From Chryseosolibacter histidinae (GTDB lineage Bacteria; Bacteroidota; Bacteroidia; Cytophagales; Cyclobacteriaceae): a stretch of DNA of 64,000 nucleotides. Position 1 is the first letter of the stretch. Each line of letters starts with the position of its first letter. A program made the translations under genes and the position numbers. The notes beneath the pieces were generated by a model. It did not search any database, was not told the DNA's origin, and saw nothing but the letters and a program-made list of their open reading frames with translations. The stretch spans positions 62,001 to 126,000 of the forward strand of contig NZ_JAHESF010000003.1 of NCBI RefSeq assembly GCF_018598225.1, written 5' to 3'. Shown here one piece after another: positions 53,857 through 61,349 of the stretch.

Positions 53857-54200
53857 TGGCGATGCCTGCTCCCCCAGTCACTGAGTTGTTTTAAGAGCGG
53901 CCCCAGCTCAATGGCCATTTCAGTGAGCGCGTACTCCACCCTGGGAGGAATTTCAGCATAAACCGTTCGCTTCACCAGGCCATCCTGCTCCAACGCGCGC
54001 AGCTGCAGGGTAAGCATACGTTCGGTAACAAAGGGGAACTTCTTGCTGAGGTCGCCAAACCTTTGTTTCCCGCTTTCCAATTCGCTTAGTATCTGCAGTT
54101 TCCATCTGCCGCCGATCTTGTTAATAGCATAGGTAAGATCACATTCAACGAGGTTTTTTTCGTTGCGGCTATAAGTCGAATTTTCCTTTCTGGCTGCCAT
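53829..54200 (-). CDS. HxlR-family transcriptional regulator
   Basis: This 123-residue protein is a winged-helix regulator of the HxlR group: CDLTYAINKIGGRWKLQILSELESGKQRFGDLSKKFPFVTERMLTLQLRALEQDGLVKRTVYAEIPPRVEYALTEMAIELGPLLKQL. The recognition helix is in FVTERMLTLQLRALE. HxlR proteins usually respond to oxidative or aldehyde stress and control a divergent gene. Here the divergent neighbour is an SDR oxidoreductase 111 bases away, so that gene is the likely target. The C-terminus overlaps the TonB receptor gene end by 28 bases on the opposite strand. Confidence 0.9.
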   Translation of the reverse strand: MAARKENSTYSRNEKNLVECDLTYAINKIGGRWKLQILSELESGKQRFGDLSKKFPFVTERMLTLQLRALEQDGLVKRTVYAEIPPRVEYALTEMAIELGPLLKQLSDWGSRHRHHILKVAAM

Positions 54201-54311
54201 TACTTACATATTTGATAGTTCCCTACAATTGATCGAACGTCCTGTAAAATCAAAAGTCACAGGATACATTGCCAACGAAATTTTCACGACCAAAGTTTAA
54301 GCATCAATAGT

Positions 54312-55064
54312 ATGGATTTGTATTTAAAAGGAAAAACGGCGGTGGTTACCGGTGCCAGCCAGGGAATTGGCCGCGCCATCGTAAAACAGCTGGCCATGGA
54401 GGGTGTCAAGGTTTTTGCAACCGCCAGAAACGAAGATCTGCTGAATGATCTTCAAGCAGAGGTTCGCGCTGCCGGTGGCGTTGAGCCGGTCACGTTCGCC
54501 CAGGATCTCGTTGCACCCGATGGCCCGGAAAAGATCGCCACGCAAGCGCTGGCCAGCCTGGAACATGTCGATATACTGATAAACAATGCGGGCCGCAGTC
54601 GCCCGGTAGACGTTGTTGCACCCGAAGCGCCGTGGATGGAATCTGTGACGCTGGACTTCGACCGTCCCCGGCAGCTCACGCAGTTATTTTTGCCACACTT
54701 GATGGAACGCAGGCAGGGCGCCATCCTGAACCTCGCCAGTACGTATGAGCTAAGATCGATCAATGTTTCAGCAGTTGCCAAAGCGGCGGTGGTAGTGTGG
54801 TCCAAGCAGCTTGCCGCACAACTGGGCCCCTACGGTATCAGGGTCAACTGTCTGCAGCCGGGCCTCATCGATACGGAGAATATCCGCCCTTTCTTCCCTG
54901 GTGATGAACGGAAGAAATTTGCCGGACGCGAGATCCCGCTGGGAGATTTTGGTGAACCACAGGATGTTGCCGACATGGCCACTTTCCTGGTATCACCCCG
55001 CGCGCGGTACATTACCGGCACCGTGGCGGTTGTTGATGGCGGCATGCGTCATCATCCGTTTTGA
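54312..55064 (+). CDS. SDR-family oxidoreductase with altered active site
   Basis: This 250-residue protein has the SDR fold: cofactor motif TGASQGIG at 13-20, NNAG at 91-94 and an active-site region ILNLASTYELRSINVSAVAKAAVV. Ser143 is present and Lys157 fits the catalytic Lys. The catalytic Tyr should stand four residues before the Lys, but residue 153 is Ser (VSAVAK instead of a YxxxK pattern). So the canonical Tyr is missing, and the enzyme either uses another residue such as Tyr145 or has lost redox activity. The C-terminal phrase YITGTVAVVDGGM is typical. It is divergent from the HxlR regulator and probably controlled by it. Confidence 0.85.
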   Translation: MDLYLKGKTAVVTGASQGIGRAIVKQLAMEGVKVFATARNEDLLNDLQAEVRAAGGVEPVTFAQDLVAPDGPEKIATQALASLEHVDILINNAGRSRPVDVVAPEAPWMESVTLDFDRPRQLTQLFLPHLMERRQGAILNLASTYELRSINVSAVAKAAVVVWSKQLAAQLGPYGIRVNCLQPGLIDTENIRPFFPGDERKKFAGREIPLGDFGEPQDVADMATFLVSPRARYITGTVAVVDGGMRHHPF

Positions 55065-55241
55065 TGTCGCAAAATCACCTTTAAACTGTCGCATTCAGCC
55101 TGTGCGTGGATTCAATGTTCTTACCACCTTTGTACTGTTGACGTTAACCAACACACAAAGTTAAGTGGAGCAGCAACCACTCAAAAAACGGGCGAATCCG
55201 AAAAGCCTGACGAGTAGGAAGCAAAAAAAAAGAAAATTCTT

Positions 55242-55688
55242 ATGTCTAACAGTGTTTCACTCCATAGAATACTTAAAGCATCTCCTGAGAAAGTATTCCG
55301 TGCCTTTACGCAAGCCTCAGCCATTGCATCATGGTTACCTCCTTACGGATTTATATGCACCGTGCATCAATTGAGTGCAGAGAAAGGTGGTACTTTCAGG
55401 ATGTCGTTCGAAAACTTTTCAACCGGTAGCAGTCATTCATTCGGCGGCACATACCTGGAAGTAAAGCCCAATGAATTCCTGAAGTATACCGCTAAGTTCG
55501 ACGACCCCAATCTGCCCGGGGAAATGATCACTTCGGTGTCGCTCCGGAATACCATTGCCGGTACCGAAATAAAAATTTCACAGGAGGGAATTCCCGCTGC
55601 CATCCCGGCCGAGATGTGTTATTTAGGCTGGCAGGAATCGCTCGAAAAGCTGGCGAAGCTGGTAGAGCCTACGATACCGGATGCCTAA
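55242..55688 (+). CDS. AHSA1/SRPBCC-domain protein
   Basis: This 148-residue protein matches the AHSA1 branch of the SRPBCC (START-like) superfamily: RILKASPEKVFRAFTQASAIASWLPPYGFICTVHQ, GGTFRMSFENFSTG-HSFGGTYLEVKPNEFLKYTAKFDDP, and GWQESLEKLAKLVEP at the end. The fold makes a hydrophobic pocket that binds lipids or other small hydrophobic ligands; the name comes from an Hsp90 activator but the bacterial members act mostly as ligand binders. It has no signal peptide. It follows the SDR gene after 177 bases and is ended by a strong terminator. Confidence 0.85.
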   Translation: MSNSVSLHRILKASPEKVFRAFTQASAIASWLPPYGFICTVHQLSAEKGGTFRMSFENFSTGSSHSFGGTYLEVKPNEFLKYTAKFDDPNLPGEMITSVSLRNTIAGTEIKISQEGIPAAIPAEMCYLGWQESLEKLAKLVEPTIPDA

Positions 55689-55704
55689 GGCATGATTCGA
55701 ACAC

Positions 55705-55735
55705 AAAAGCTCAGTAAAAAATTACTGAGCTTTTT
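55705..55735 (+). terminator. Strong rho-independent terminator
   Basis: AAAAGCTCAGTAA (55705-55717) and TTACTGAGCTTTTT (55722-55735) form a 13-base stem with a four-base loop and a U-tract. It starts 17 bases after the AHSA1 stop. Confidence 0.85.
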
Positions 55736-55802
55736 CCTTCTTTAGTGAGCTGTCTTTTCCTTCATGACCGGGCGTGCAGGTGATCTGCCTGGATACCCAT
55801 TC

Positions 55803-55828
55803 TGACCTTAAAAGATTCCCCAAGGTCA
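55803..55828. promoter_or_regulatory. Inverted TGACCTT/AAGGTCA pair before the third ECF gene
   Basis: TGACCTT (55803-55809) and AAGGTCA (55822-55828) are perfect inverted copies 12 bases apart, about 78 bases before the sigma ATG. The same 7-base half-site forms the dyad before the ECF gene at 10823, though there with the arms in the opposite order. It is a candidate operator, unproven. Confidence 0.35.
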
Positions 55829-55905
55829 CTACATTCCAAAAAGCTTCGCAAAAAACATCCTGATCTTTAAAGTAAAATCTTCTTCACTGCGTCTTCAGGT
55901 TATAG

Positions 55906-56481
55906 ATGGATGAGGCTCTGACCACATTGAAAACCGACAGCCCCAGTAAAAAAGTCATTCAAACTGTAAAAGATTACGGCAATCGCCTCTTTGGCTTTAT
56001 CCGTGGCCGTGTAAAAACCGATGAGGATGCCGAAGACATTTTACAGGATGTGTGGTACCAGCTAAGCCATGCCGTCAACGCAGAGGATATCGGCCAGATG
56101 AGCGGGTGGCTTTTTAAAGTTGCCCGTAACAAGATCATCGACAAGCACAGAAAAAAAAGCACCGTTTCCCTGGATGACTTCAGCGCTGACACTGAAGAGG
56201 GTGAATATTTCTACAAAGATATTTTATTGATGAACGACACCGACCCCGAAGAGGAATATCTGCGGGAAGTGTTCTGGATCGAATTATTTTCCGCCCTCGA
56301 CGAGCTTCCGGTAAATCAGCGGAACGTATTCGTGTGGAATGAGCTGGAAGACATGACGATGCAGGAGATAGCCGACAAGACCGGCGAGAAACTGAAAACC
56401 ATCATCTCGCGAAAGCGTTATGCGGTAAAACACCTGCGCGAAAAACTTGAATCGTTGTACAATGATCTGTTAAATTATTAG
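55906..56481 (+). CDS. ECF-type RNA polymerase sigma factor
   Basis: This 191-residue protein has region 2 at about 20-90 (YGNRLFGFIRGRVKTDEDAEDILQDVWYQLSHAV, GWLFKVARNKIIDKHRKK) and region 4 at about 125-180 (LDELPVNQRNVFVWNELEDMTMQEIADKTGEKLKTIISRKRYAVKHLREKL). It belongs to a different ECF subgroup than the paralogous pair at 10.8 and 47.4 kb, which lack this DEDAEDILQDVW form. Its stop overlaps the next gene by one base (TAGTG). It heads a five-gene operon through to Hsp20, with no recognisable anti-sigma factor, although one of the two small membrane proteins might play that part (inference). Confidence 0.92.
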   Translation: MDEALTTLKTDSPSKKVIQTVKDYGNRLFGFIRGRVKTDEDAEDILQDVWYQLSHAVNAEDIGQMSGWLFKVARNKIIDKHRKKSTVSLDDFSADTEEGEYFYKDILLMNDTDPEEEYLREVFWIELFSALDELPVNQRNVFVWNELEDMTMQEIADKTGEKLKTIISRKRYAVKHLREKLESLYNDLLNY

Positions 56482-56819
56482 TGCATAAAATGTTTCGTTA
56501 TTCCAATCGATATGGTATGAAAAGAAGGTTTCCCTTTTTCTTCTTTTTTCCGCTGCTGGTGCTCGTTTTGTCCGCGGTGATAATGCTCTTATGGAACAGT
56601 ATTCTCCCCGAAGTAGTGCATGTGGAAAGGATCAGCTATCTGCAGGCCATGGGACTATTCATTTTATCACGGATCCTGTTCGGCGGCTTTCGCTTTGCAG
56701 GAAGAGGCCGGCCGGGCTTTGGTCCTCCCCCACACATTCGTGAAAAATGGATGAACATGAGCGAAGAAGAGCGAATGAAATTCCGGCAGGAGTGGCGCGC
56801 GCGTTGTGGTCGTCGGTGA
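56481..56819 (+). CDS. Small membrane protein, Phe-rich
   Basis: This 112-residue protein has a basic, Phe-rich start (MKRRFPFFFFFPLLVLVLSAVIMLLW as a first helix), a second hydrophobic segment (LQAMGLFILSRILFGGF) and a basic soluble tail with IREKWMNMSEEERMKFRQEWRARC. The start may be the GTG at 56481 (overlapping the sigma stop), ATG 56490 or ATG 56517. A related acidic-helix phrase (MSEEERMKFR) occurs in the next gene as MSDEEYETFKKKF, so the two probably share ancestry or function. It could be an envelope sensor or anti-sigma factor of the ECF operon; I cannot show that. Confidence 0.7.
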   Translation: MHKMFRYSNRYGMKRRFPFFFFFPLLVLVLSAVIMLLWNSILPEVVHVERISYLQAMGLFILSRILFGGFRFAGRGRPGFGPPPHIREKWMNMSEEERMKFRQEWRARCGRR

Positions 56820-56926
56820 GCGTACAGCAAAGCGGTATTGGCGTCTTCTCAAAATAACTCCTGTGGTTTAGCGTATTTCTTCAGGTCATCCGTCTTCCTG
56901 ATTGAAGTCAAACAAAAAATAAAAAC

Positions 56927-57244
56927 ATGACAAAGCAACTTGTAAAACCGATACTGGCCGGCATCCTGATAGGTGTGGCCTTTTATGTGCTTCCGTTCTT
57001 TTTCTTCAGGGGATTCTTTTTCTTCATTGTCGTTTTCTTCCTGATCCGTTTCCTCTTTTGGGGACGGTGGGGTGGTCCGTTCAGGGGCTGGAGAGGATAC
57101 TACGGGCATAACAGCATCCATCCCGCTTTCGCCGACACCATCCGCAAAATGAGCGATGAAGAGTACGAAACATTCAAGAAAAAATTCGACGGTTACCGGA
57201 TGTCGGCGGATGACGAAGGCAGGAACCAGGACTCAAAACGTTGA
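56927..57244 (+). CDS. Small membrane protein, Phe-rich, second
   Basis: This 105-residue protein has a first helix (PILAGILIGVAFYVLPFFFF) and a second one full of Phe (GFFFFIVVFFLIRFLFWG), then a Gly/Arg/Tyr-rich turn and a soluble tail (FADTIRKMSDEEYETFKKKFDGYRMSADD). It resembles the protein of the preceding gene in build and in its tail motif. It lies 107 bases after that gene with no terminator, so the two belong to the same operon. Function unknown; the family is apparently confined to similar ECF/Hsp20 operons, but that is a suggestion, not an observation. Confidence 0.7.
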   Translation: MTKQLVKPILAGILIGVAFYVLPFFFFRGFFFFIVVFFLIRFLFWGRWGGPFRGWRGYYGHNSIHPAFADTIRKMSDEEYETFKKKFDGYRMSADDEGRNQDSKR

Positions 57245-57261
57245 TTTAATCACTAAATACA

Positions 57262-57483
57262 ATGAAACGAAGCACAAATTTTCTAGTCGCGTTTGCGGCA
57301 GCAATAATTACTTTCGGCACACTCCACCTGGCGATAGGCCCTAAGCAATTTGGATGGCGCAACCATTACCGCCATGCGTACGGTTCGTATAACGACCATC
57401 ATCCCTGCGATAACAACAGCAAGGAGCCAAAAGACAATGATCCAAACGCAAAATCGCCGGATCAGGATCCCTCCTCCAAGTGA
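57262..57483 (+). CDS. Small secreted protein, His/Asn/Asp-rich
   Basis: This 73-residue protein has a signal-like helix (MKRSTNFLVAFAAAIITFGTLHLAIG) followed by a polar tail rich in His, Tyr, Asn and Asp (NHYRHAYGSYNDHHPCDNNSKEPKDNDPNAKSPDQDPSSK). It could bind metal or be exported, but no family is known to me. It starts 17 bases after the previous stop in the same operon. The tail is of low complexity. Confidence 0.65.
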   Translation: MKRSTNFLVAFAAAIITFGTLHLAIGPKQFGWRNHYRHAYGSYNDHHPCDNNSKEPKDNDPNAKSPDQDPSSK

Positions 57484-57513
57484 TCGACTCAATCCAACAA
57501 AAAAAAACAAACT

Positions 57514-57942
57514 ATGCATCAATATTTCAATTATGGCGCCTGCCCTCCTGGTATGAAGCGGCACGCCCATCCACTGCATGAAAGATTTTCACGCATGGCC
57601 TATCACCGGAGGCCAAAATACAATGTACCGGTGAACATACTTGAGAAAGAAACACACTACGAAGTGCACGTGTACGCTTTGGGATTTGACAAGGCACAAA
57701 TAAAAGTGAGTGTAGCCCATGATGTGCTTTACATCAGCGGAACCCGCACGATTGATGAAGGTGATCTGCCGAACTTCATTCAGCAGGAGTACCCGATCAG
57801 GTCCTTCGAAAGGATGATCCTGCTCCATGGCAAGGTCGACACCGCCAATATCAGCGCACGCCACGAAGAGGGCATCTTGAAGATCACGCTTCAGAAAACG
57901 CCAGACGCGCACAAGAATTCACAGGAAATAGTGGTTCAGTAG
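57514..57942 (+). CDS. Hsp20/alpha-crystallin-family chaperone
   Basis: This 142-residue protein has an alpha-crystallin domain at about 35-125: YNVPVNILEKETHYEVHVYALGFDKAQIKVSVAHDVLYISGTR and IRSFERMILLHGKVDTANISARHEEGILKITLQK. These are the strands and the G-IL-ITL-K motif of small heat-shock proteins. The C-terminal extension ends QEIVVQ, a shortened IXI-like element. The N-terminal arm is short and His-rich. Such proteins hold unfolded proteins under stress. It closes the third ECF operon, which fits a stress-response role. A terminator follows at 57961. Confidence 0.88.
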   Translation: MHQYFNYGACPPGMKRHAHPLHERFSRMAYHRRPKYNVPVNILEKETHYEVHVYALGFDKAQIKVSVAHDVLYISGTRTIDEGDLPNFIQQEYPIRSFERMILLHGKVDTANISARHEEGILKITLQKTPDAHKNSQEIVVQ

Positions 57943-57960
57943 TGAGTCGGAGATGAATAT

Positions 57961-57994
57961 AAAAACCCCTGGTGTTTCAGGGGTTTTTCTTTTG
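57961..57994 (+). terminator. Rho-independent terminator of the ECF-Hsp20 operon
   Basis: AAAACCCCTG (57962-57971) pairs with CAGGGGTTTT (57978-57987) and is followed by TCTTTTG. It starts about 20 bases after the Hsp20 stop. Confidence 0.85.
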
Positions 57995-58061
57995 TTACTC
58001 AGAGATAGATAGTAAACGTCGGGGGAAATATGCTGATTTGTCACAGATATGGAGCCAGTCT

Positions 58062-59054
58062 TCACTTAGCTTTTGAATACGCGACTTTCAACCGCGTCAA
58101 TTTATCCTTATAAGTTTGCTTATAAAAAGCCCTTAGGTCATCTCTTAAAAAAGACGCATCAACCAGTTGATCGATACGCTCTTCTTTGCCATTAAATTCG
58201 TCAATGATCTTACCAACCCGACTTTCTTTTATTCCCAGCACGCTGCCAAATTCTAAGAAGTCGTCATAAGTGTAAAATCCGTGCGCATCATACGCTTCGG
58301 TAAACCGGTCCTTGAAAAGCGTGAGTGCCATATCCGCTTCTCCAGATGAATGTATCCGTGTGCAAAGAAGATCATAAGCCGGCGTAAGGATATAGTCACC
58401 ATCATCGGTTTTTACAGCAGAGAAGTTTCTGGCGTGCGCATCTCCATTTGAAAAAATATAATTGAATATCACCAGCCTGAAGAATTTTTCCAACTCAACA
58501 GCATACATGGCGATATGACGTTTGATCAATAGGCCGATCTCCTCGTAGGAAAGGTCATACTTATAATTTTTTCCGTGTGTTTCTGCTGTGACCTGCGCAA
58601 TCTGAGCGAAATCTTCCTGAGCGTTTTTTGATCCGTCCGCTTTGACATCAAATCGTTTTACCAGATATGCCGGTGCATTGTCCTTAAAATGAATGATGGC
58701 ATTCGGTGGAATGGTGATCTTGAAAATTTGCCCGGCAACTTGCATCGTTAAATGTTCGTTGGCGGGTGCCTGATCGAGATTTTTAAACTGTCCCACTGGT
58801 ATGGGTTTTAAAATATACTGCGCATTGGTGTTGGTTAGTATAAGCTCATTATTCTCAAGTCTCAGACTGTATTTTAACTGTACACCGGAAATGGATAATC
58901 GCTTTACCGCATTTGCATAAAGATCCGAATGTTCTGTCACAGGTGAATTGAAAGGCAGAACATGTTCGACCTTCTTGCCTTCGAATAACTGTTGCAAACA
59001 CTTTCTACAAAAGCCTGCGTTGTCAATTTGTTTTAAGCATCCTGAGCAGTTCAT
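58062..59054 (-). CDS. hipT: HipT-like toxin kinase (HipA C-terminal)
   Basis: This 330-residue protein is the kinase part of HipA without the usual N-terminal subdomain. It has a start with two CxxC pairs (Cys3/6 and Cys16/19), a Gly-rich-loop region with the double-serine motif SIS at 54-56 (RLSISGVQLKYSL), a LVKRFD strand, a catalytic motif NGDAHARN (Asp205, His207, Asn210) and the metal-binding Asp228 of PAYDLL. Related HipA/HipT kinases phosphorylate tRNA synthetases (glutamyl or tryptophanyl), halting growth. The SIS autophosphorylation motif is a trait of HipT in three-gene HipBST systems. The upstream HipS gene overlaps its start by four bases (ATGA). Confidence 0.85.
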   Translation of the reverse strand: MNCSGCLKQIDNAGFCRKCLQQLFEGKKVEHVLPFNSPVTEHSDLYANAVKRLSISGVQLKYSLRLENNELILTNTNAQYILKPIPVGQFKNLDQAPANEHLTMQVAGQIFKITIPPNAIIHFKDNAPAYLVKRFDVKADGSKNAQEDFAQIAQVTAETHGKNYKYDLSYEEIGLLIKRHIAMYAVELEKFFRLVIFNYIFSNGDAHARNFSAVKTDDGDYILTPAYDLLCTRIHSSGEADMALTLFKDRFTEAYDAHGFYTYDDFLEFGSVLGIKESRVGKIIDEFNGKEERIDQLVDASFLRDDLRAFYKQTYKDKLTRLKVAYSKAK

Positions 59055-59380
59055 GACATTATCTCCTCCACGGTAATTGATCCGATCGTATCCGATTGAG
59101 CCGTTGCAAGTAACAGACTGAAATGATCATTCTCATCAATTCGCAACAATCTGCATTGGGTTTGCCTGTTTACACCTTCCGACAGCAGACCATAAAAAAA
59201 CGGGAATAAAAAATGCGAGCGATATTCTTGTTGTGTTTTGGGCATCGATAGGCTAATGGCACTACCAGCGGGATTATTAAAATAATCATCAACGTATCGA
59301 AAAATGTATTGCTGACGATCCGACTTTTCAAGAATGCCGGCAAGCACTCCGTTATTATACACCGCTGCCTTCCGTCCCAT
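59051..59380 (-). CDS. hipS: HipS-like antitoxin (HipA N-terminal subdomain)
   Basis: This 109-residue protein matches only the HipA N-terminal subdomain 1: KAAVYNNGVLAGILEK, ISLSMPKTQQEYRSHFLFPFFYGLLSEGVNRQ. In classical HipA this lies in the same chain as the kinase. In the three-gene HipBST type it is a separate protein that neutralises the kinase. Here it ends four bases into the hipT frame and starts one base after the HTH gene stop, so the three are strictly coupled. Identification is by domain and order; neutralisation is by analogy. Confidence 0.85.
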   Translation of the reverse strand: MGRKAAVYNNGVLAGILEKSDRQQYIFRYVDDYFNNPAGSAISLSMPKTQQEYRSHFLFPFFYGLLSEGVNRQTQCRLLRIDENDHFSLLLATAQSDTIGSITVEEIMS

Positions 59381-59381
59381 T

Positions 59382-59597
59382 TTATTGAATCACCTCAATT
59401 TTAATTTCCATTCCCAGCACATTACAGATTTTCATGAGTGTCTCCAATTCAGGATTAGCGATGCCTTTTTCTATATCTCGCAGCGTCCGTGGAGAAATGC
59501 TGGCAATATCCGCCAACTGTTCTTGTGATATTTTTCGAGCCTTCCGTCTGGAGTGTATTATACCTCCAATAGCCTCCTTCCCGTCATTCATATTCAT
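59382..59597 (-). CDS. hipB: HipB-like helix-turn-helix regulator
   Basis: This protein of about 71 residues is a XRE-type helix-turn-helix protein: IGGIIHSRRKARKISQEQLADIASISPRTLRDIEKGIANPELETLMKICNVLG. It fits HipB, which represses the operon and joins the toxin complex. I take ATG 59597 as the start (MNMNDGKEAIG); an in-frame TTG 12 bases upstream is possible. It is the first gene of a minus-strand hipB-hipS-hipT operon. The four TAAAAT/ATTTTA half-sites upstream (59660-59715) are candidate binding sites. Confidence 0.88.
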   Translation of the reverse strand: MNMNDGKEAIGGIIHSRRKARKISQEQLADIASISPRTLRDIEKGIANPELETLMKICNVLGMEIKIEVIQ

Positions 59598-59934
59598 TAA
59601 ATCAGGCAATTAATTGCTGCTTTCCCGTTAATAATGTACTAAATCATGACACTATACGCTAAAATAGGCATTTTAGTTCCCATTCGGAATCATACTTCCT
59701 ATTTTAACGTAAAATACCAGTTTGACAGGTTGAAGTTCTGCAAACCGGCGTTTAATTGCCGGTTTGGTCACAAGCTTTGGGAAAATTTTCATTTGACAGG
59801 GCATTCCAGGCAAAATTCCGAAAGCGTTTTGACAAATTTCTGAAGCGGGAAAGACAGCGCATTGTCAACCGGGAGACCGCGGAAGTAGTTACCATCAATA
59901 GCACAAATCGTTGAGAAAAGCTGACATCGGATTA
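59598..59934. other. Divergent region between hipB and the next gene
   Basis: About 335 bases without a gene. The part nearest hipB holds the half-site array listed separately. The rest includes the promoter of the rightward gene at 59935, with a TTG at 59911 in its frame that I do not take as the start. I see no other gene, RNA or terminator. Confidence 0.5.
59660..59715. promoter_or_regulatory. Candidate HipB operators
   Basis: Two palindromes use the same half-site: CTAAAAT-N4-ATTTTAG at 59659-59676, and ATTTTA-N3-TAAAAT at 59701-59715. They lie 60-120 bases upstream of hipB, where operators are expected. The two have opposite half-site order and differ in spacer length. Confidence 0.45.
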
Positions 59935-60690
59935 ATGAAGCAAACCAGAAGGTTAAAGCTCACCGTCTCACAAACTTTCACGCACTATTTTGTTGTGCTC
60001 TTTTTATGCCTTGTGCCACTGGTAACCTTATGGGATTTCGTTAAAATGTGTTTTGGCGTATATGACAGCGATCAGTCTGCCACCGAATTGATCACTGAAA
60101 GCCTGCCATTTGTTGCATTGGCGATCATTGCGTTTCTCATTCAAAGACGCAGATTGAAATTCCGTGTCATCCATATTCTTAATAGTGACGACGAATTTCA
60201 CGAAGCTGTGATGCGTACTTGTGAAACGCTCCAATGGACCGTGGAGACAGTCCGGCCAGATTTTCTGCGGGCTTTCAGGTCTCAGCAATTTTTCATCAGC
60301 GACTGGGGTGACATGATCACCATCGTTCGCGACGGCAATACGCTTTTATTGAACAGCATCAGCGATCCCAACAAGAAGCCTGCTTTCTTCTCATTTAGCT
60401 GGGATAAGAAAAACATCAATGTGTTTTTATTACACCTGACAGAAGTTCTCCGTAACATTCCGCGAAACACACGATATGAAGAGGAAGAAGCGCGAAAATG
60501 GTATGCAAAGAAGTACATGCGCTACATCGCATACTTTTGTTCTGCCGGTCTATTAGCCGTAAGCGTATTACTGATTATTGAAGGCGCGTTACTAATGGCA
60601 CTCCCACTGCTTGGTTTTGTGTCGTACTATGTTTACACGGATATCAGTTGGCGGAATGAGGAAAGTATGAAATCGAACAAACGGAATTGA
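59935..60690 (+). CDS. Membrane protein of unknown function
   Basis: This protein of about 251 residues has two N-terminal membrane helices (TFTHYFVVLFLCLVPLVTLW and SLPFVALAIIAFLI), a soluble middle with alternating strands (RVIHILNSDDEFHEAVMRTCETLQWTVE, FFISDWGDMITIVRDGNTLLLNSI) and two C-terminal helices (IAYFCSAGLLAVSVLLII, LLMALPLLGFVSYYVYT). It is not a family that I know. The ATG at 59935 is preferred over the TTG at 59911. One base separates its stop from the next gene, so the two are an operon. Confidence 0.65.
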   Translation: MKQTRRLKLTVSQTFTHYFVVLFLCLVPLVTLWDFVKMCFGVYDSDQSATELITESLPFVALAIIAFLIQRRRLKFRVIHILNSDDEFHEAVMRTCETLQWTVETVRPDFLRAFRSQQFFISDWGDMITIVRDGNTLLLNSISDPNKKPAFFSFSWDKKNINVFLLHLTEVLRNIPRNTRYEEEEARKWYAKKYMRYIAYFCSAGLLAVSVLLIIEGALLMALPLLGFVSYYVYTDISWRNEESMKSNKRN

Positions 60691-60691
60691 T

Positions 60692-61333
60692 ATGCCAAAA
60701 GTTGCTGCGTTAATATTACTCCTGGCATTAGCGTGCTGTACCGCACGCGAACAAACAAGTCAGCCCGCGCATCCTAAACGAGACACCGCCATGATCTCCC
60801 CTAACCCAGACGACTTCTATTCAGTTTTAAAAATTTATGGCGACTCCGAATCTGATAGTTTGCTGTTGCCTGTTGCCACTAAGAAGCGGATAAAGGTCAT
60901 TAGAATGCAGGGCACAGAAATGGCCCAACAACCTTATGGAGGTGGCGATTGCTGGGGTAAAGTTCGAAGGTTTGTGCTTGCCGGAGATACTTTAACAATT
61001 GACAAGCATAGTTGTGGCGAGCATGGCTTCGGAAACACCGTTTTCTTAAAGACAGGCGATTCCCTCAGAATGGTTGTAACCTATGAGGTTGACCATCAGC
61101 AAAATGAAAATCAATCGTTGTTTACAGATCTTTTGGAAATTGTTGAATTCAAACCATACGAGTCAAACATTCAAACAAGCACCGAATTTATAACAGACTG
61201 GAGTGTTCTAACGACGGATCGGGCACCACGGAAATCTGGTCGGTTCCAGGGTGAAAATGCGTCCGCGAATTATGAGTACCATATAGAACAATGTAAAGCC
61301 CTGAAAAAACTTAACGTCCTTAGCGACGAATAA
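60692..61333 (+). CDS. Lipoprotein of unknown function
   Basis: This 213-residue protein has a lipoprotein-type signal (MPKVAALILLLALACC, Cys15 or Cys16). The mature part includes a strand-rich region around RFVLAGDTLTIDKHSCGEHGFGNTVFLKTGDSLRMVVTYEVDHQ. No motif is recognised. It is translated directly after the membrane protein gene and lies 16 bases before a third unknown gene, so the three make a co-directional set. A shared role is likely but unknown. Confidence 0.65.
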   Translation: MPKVAALILLLALACCTAREQTSQPAHPKRDTAMISPNPDDFYSVLKIYGDSESDSLLLPVATKKRIKVIRMQGTEMAQQPYGGGDCWGKVRRFVLAGDTLTIDKHSCGEHGFGNTVFLKTGDSLRMVVTYEVDHQQNENQSLFTDLLEIVEFKPYESNIQTSTEFITDWSVLTTDRAPRKSGRFQGENASANYEYHIEQCKALKKLNVLSDE

Positions 61334-61349
61334 ATATTCTTTCAATCAA

